A stretch of DNA of 64,000 nucleotides from UBA10324 sp038326325 (lineage in GTDB: Bacteria; Bacteroidota; Bacteroidia; Chitinophagales; UBA10324), in the NCBI GenBank assembly GCA_038326325.1, contig JBBQJW010000007.1, forward strand, positions 62,001 to 126,000. The letters run 5' to 3'. The position numbers and the translations under genes are program-made. The notes under the pieces were generated by a model that was not told where the DNA came from, ran no database searches, and saw nothing but the letters and a program-made list of their open reading frames with translations. Below, in pieces: positions 63,143 to 64,000 of this stretch (position 1 is its first letter; each line of letters begins with the position of its first letter).

Positions 63143-63793
63143 TTAATTGGCCAACAACCTGGCCTCAATTACATAGCGGGTTAGTTCGGCATGGTTTCGA
63201 ATATTTAATTTATTTAAAACACGGGCCCGATAGGTATTTATAGTAGCAGCACTCAGATTTAATTGTTCAGCAATTTCGGTTACTGTTTTTCCATTTGCAA
63301 GAAATTGCATCACCTGAAATTCGCGGTCGCTTAAAGTTTCGTGAAGGGCTTTGTTTCCTGCTGAAATTTGATGAACCATTTGTTCAGCAATTTTTGCTGT
63401 AACATATTTTCGGCCAATCAATAAAGTGTTTATTGCATCTATTAATTCTTCGGGGGCAGAATCTTTATTTAAAAAACCTGAAGCACCAGCTTTTATTACT
63501 CTGATTCCATATTGATCTTCAGCATAAATACTGAGCATTAAAATTTTAGATGAAATTTTTGATTCTATCAATTGCTTTAAAACATCGAGCCCGTTTTTTC
63601 CGGGCAACGAAATGTCGAGAACGATCACATCATATTTATTTCGCAGTGCAAGGTGTTCTGCCTCCAATCCGTCACTGGCTTCTTCAACTGTTACATTCAA
63701 TAACCCTTCGAGCAGAATTTGTTTTAATCCCTTTCGCACCACCGCATGATCATCGGCGATCAATATTTTTTTTGGTAAATTAGTTTTCGGCAT
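63143..63793 (-). CDS. NarL/LuxR-type response regulator
   Basis: 216 aa. Receiver (residues 8-125): ILIADDHAVVRKGL, phospho-acceptor in VIVLDISLPGKNG, MLSIYAEDQYG, GASGFLNKDS. LuxR-type HTH (about 150-212): LSDREFQVMQFLANGKTVTEIAEQLNLSAATINTYRARVLNKLNIRNHAELTRY. Its ATG is 1 bp from the stop of the histidine kinase gene, so the two are co-translated partners. The target genes are unknown. Confidence 0.95.
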   Translation of the reverse strand: MPKTNLPKKILIADDHAVVRKGLKQILLEGLLNVTVEEASDGLEAEHLALRNKYDVIVLDISLPGKNGLDVLKQLIESKISSKILMLSIYAEDQYGIRVIKAGASGFLNKDSAPEELIDAINTLLIGRKYVTAKIAEQMVHQISAGNKALHETLSDREFQVMQFLANGKTVTEIAEQLNLSAATINTYRARVLNKLNIRNHAELTRYVIEARLLAN

Positions 63794-63794
63794 A

Positions 63795-64000
63795 TTAACT
63801 GTTTTGTTTGAATGGAATTTTAACTATTACAGTTGTTCCGGTTAGTGGATTTGAATTAATATACAGTTCTCCACCAATGATGCTGGCCCGTTCATTCATG
63901 CCCATAATTCCAAGCGATTTTTGTTCGGCGCGGTTTTCGGTTTCAATTCCTTTTCCGTCATCAATAATTTCAAGAGTTAGGAAATCATTATTTTCTTCAA
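63795..64000 (-). CDS. Sensor histidine kinase, C-terminal fragment (rest outside window)
   Basis: The last 67 codons of a histidine kinase are read here. They encode the end of the HATPase domain: EIIDDGKGIETENRAEQKSLGIMGMNERASIIGGELYINSNPLTGTTVIVKIPF, with the G1 box (DDGKGI) and the G2-like GIMGMNERA of the NarX/DesK (HisKA_3) group. Partner of the NarL-type regulator just downstream. The sensing part lies outside the window. Confidence 0.92.
   Translation of the reverse strand, partial: EENNDFLTLEIIDDGKGIETENRAEQKSLGIMGMNERASIIGGELYINSNPLTGTTVIVKIPFKQNS

Larger units (their letters stand above)
379..63695. repeat. Highly iterated palindrome CTGT(A/T)ACAG
   Basis: About 104 copies of the core TGT(A/T)ACA by hand count, on average one per about 615 bp, split nearly equally between A and T at the centre. 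About 34 are the full 9-mer CTGTWACAG and 76 are flanked by G or C on both sides. Core positions include 379, 4973, 6209, 6776, 16892, 17021, 22406, 23742, 28254, 31917, 35055, 37301, 37939, 41805, 42411, 43085, 46129, 47074, 50283, 53264, 55676, 55853, 57079, 57165, 57422, 58877 and 61036. Seven sites are intergenic: 17021, 46090, 46129, 47623, 49407, 57079 and 57422. The rest are in genes, in three reading frames: Val-Thr, Leu-Leu-Gln/His, Cys-Asn/Tyr. Confidence 0.8.

Overview
The window is chromosomal DNA of a low-GC member of the Bacteroidota. The evidence is a SusC/SusD pair, gliding and type IX secretion genes (gldB, gldD, gldE, plus proteins with type A and type B sorting tails), a small THX-type ribosomal protein, -7 boxes of the TAnnTTTG type, and few Shine-Dalgarno sequences. 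The order cannot be fixed by reading alone; an environmental Chitinophagales-like lineage fits. Most of the window is a housekeeping backbone with two toxin-antitoxin (TA) modules. I see no phage, IS element, CRISPR array or rRNA operon.

Layout. 1-12.1 kb (minus strand): a PpiD-like foldase (cut by the window edge), lptC, pbpC, a giant alpha-2-macroglobulin lipoprotein, an outer-membrane barrel and coaX. These are envelope biogenesis genes. 12.2-17 kb: an isolated SusD/SusC pair. 17-23 kb: dsbD, purQ, a stand-alone DsbD N-terminal-domain protein, a DUF6427-type membrane protein and an exported beta-rich protein. 23-30 kb: a PagL-like lipid A deacylase, a His-rich membrane protein, a YCF48-like lipoprotein, a class III aminotransferase, a small membrane protein, a GT-C-like membrane protein and tRNA-Phe. 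30.5-35.8 kb: a 1773-residue secreted repeat protein with a type B sorting domain. 35.9-46 kb: ctaA, gldB, a type A sorting protein, an enoyl-CoA hydratase, a PAP2-like protein, rpoN, an LtaS-like sulfatase and asnS. 46-57 kb: a lipoprotein, a ParE-type TA module placed at the 3' end of rng, rng, a 31-residue basic micro-protein, a TPR protein, HU, then divergent mutY-ssb-gldE-gldD, a RelE TA module and recG. 57-64 kb: a small lipoprotein, a second HU, THX, pdxH, polA, an AhpD-like protein, a CheY-like regulator, and a NarL-type regulator with its histidine kinase (cut by the right edge).

The most unusual signal belongs to no gene. The odd palindrome CTGT(A/T)ACAG and its core TGT(A/T)ACA recur throughout the window. 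I counted about 104 cores by hand, against roughly 14 expected from base composition at about 36% GC. The sites lie in all usable reading frames and also between genes, which points to a DNA-level role comparable to the HIP1 palindrome of cyanobacteria. A second notable structure is an apparent insertion of a TA module into the 3' end of rng: a 78-bp relic of the old gene end lies on the far side, and all five differences from the current end are synonymous.
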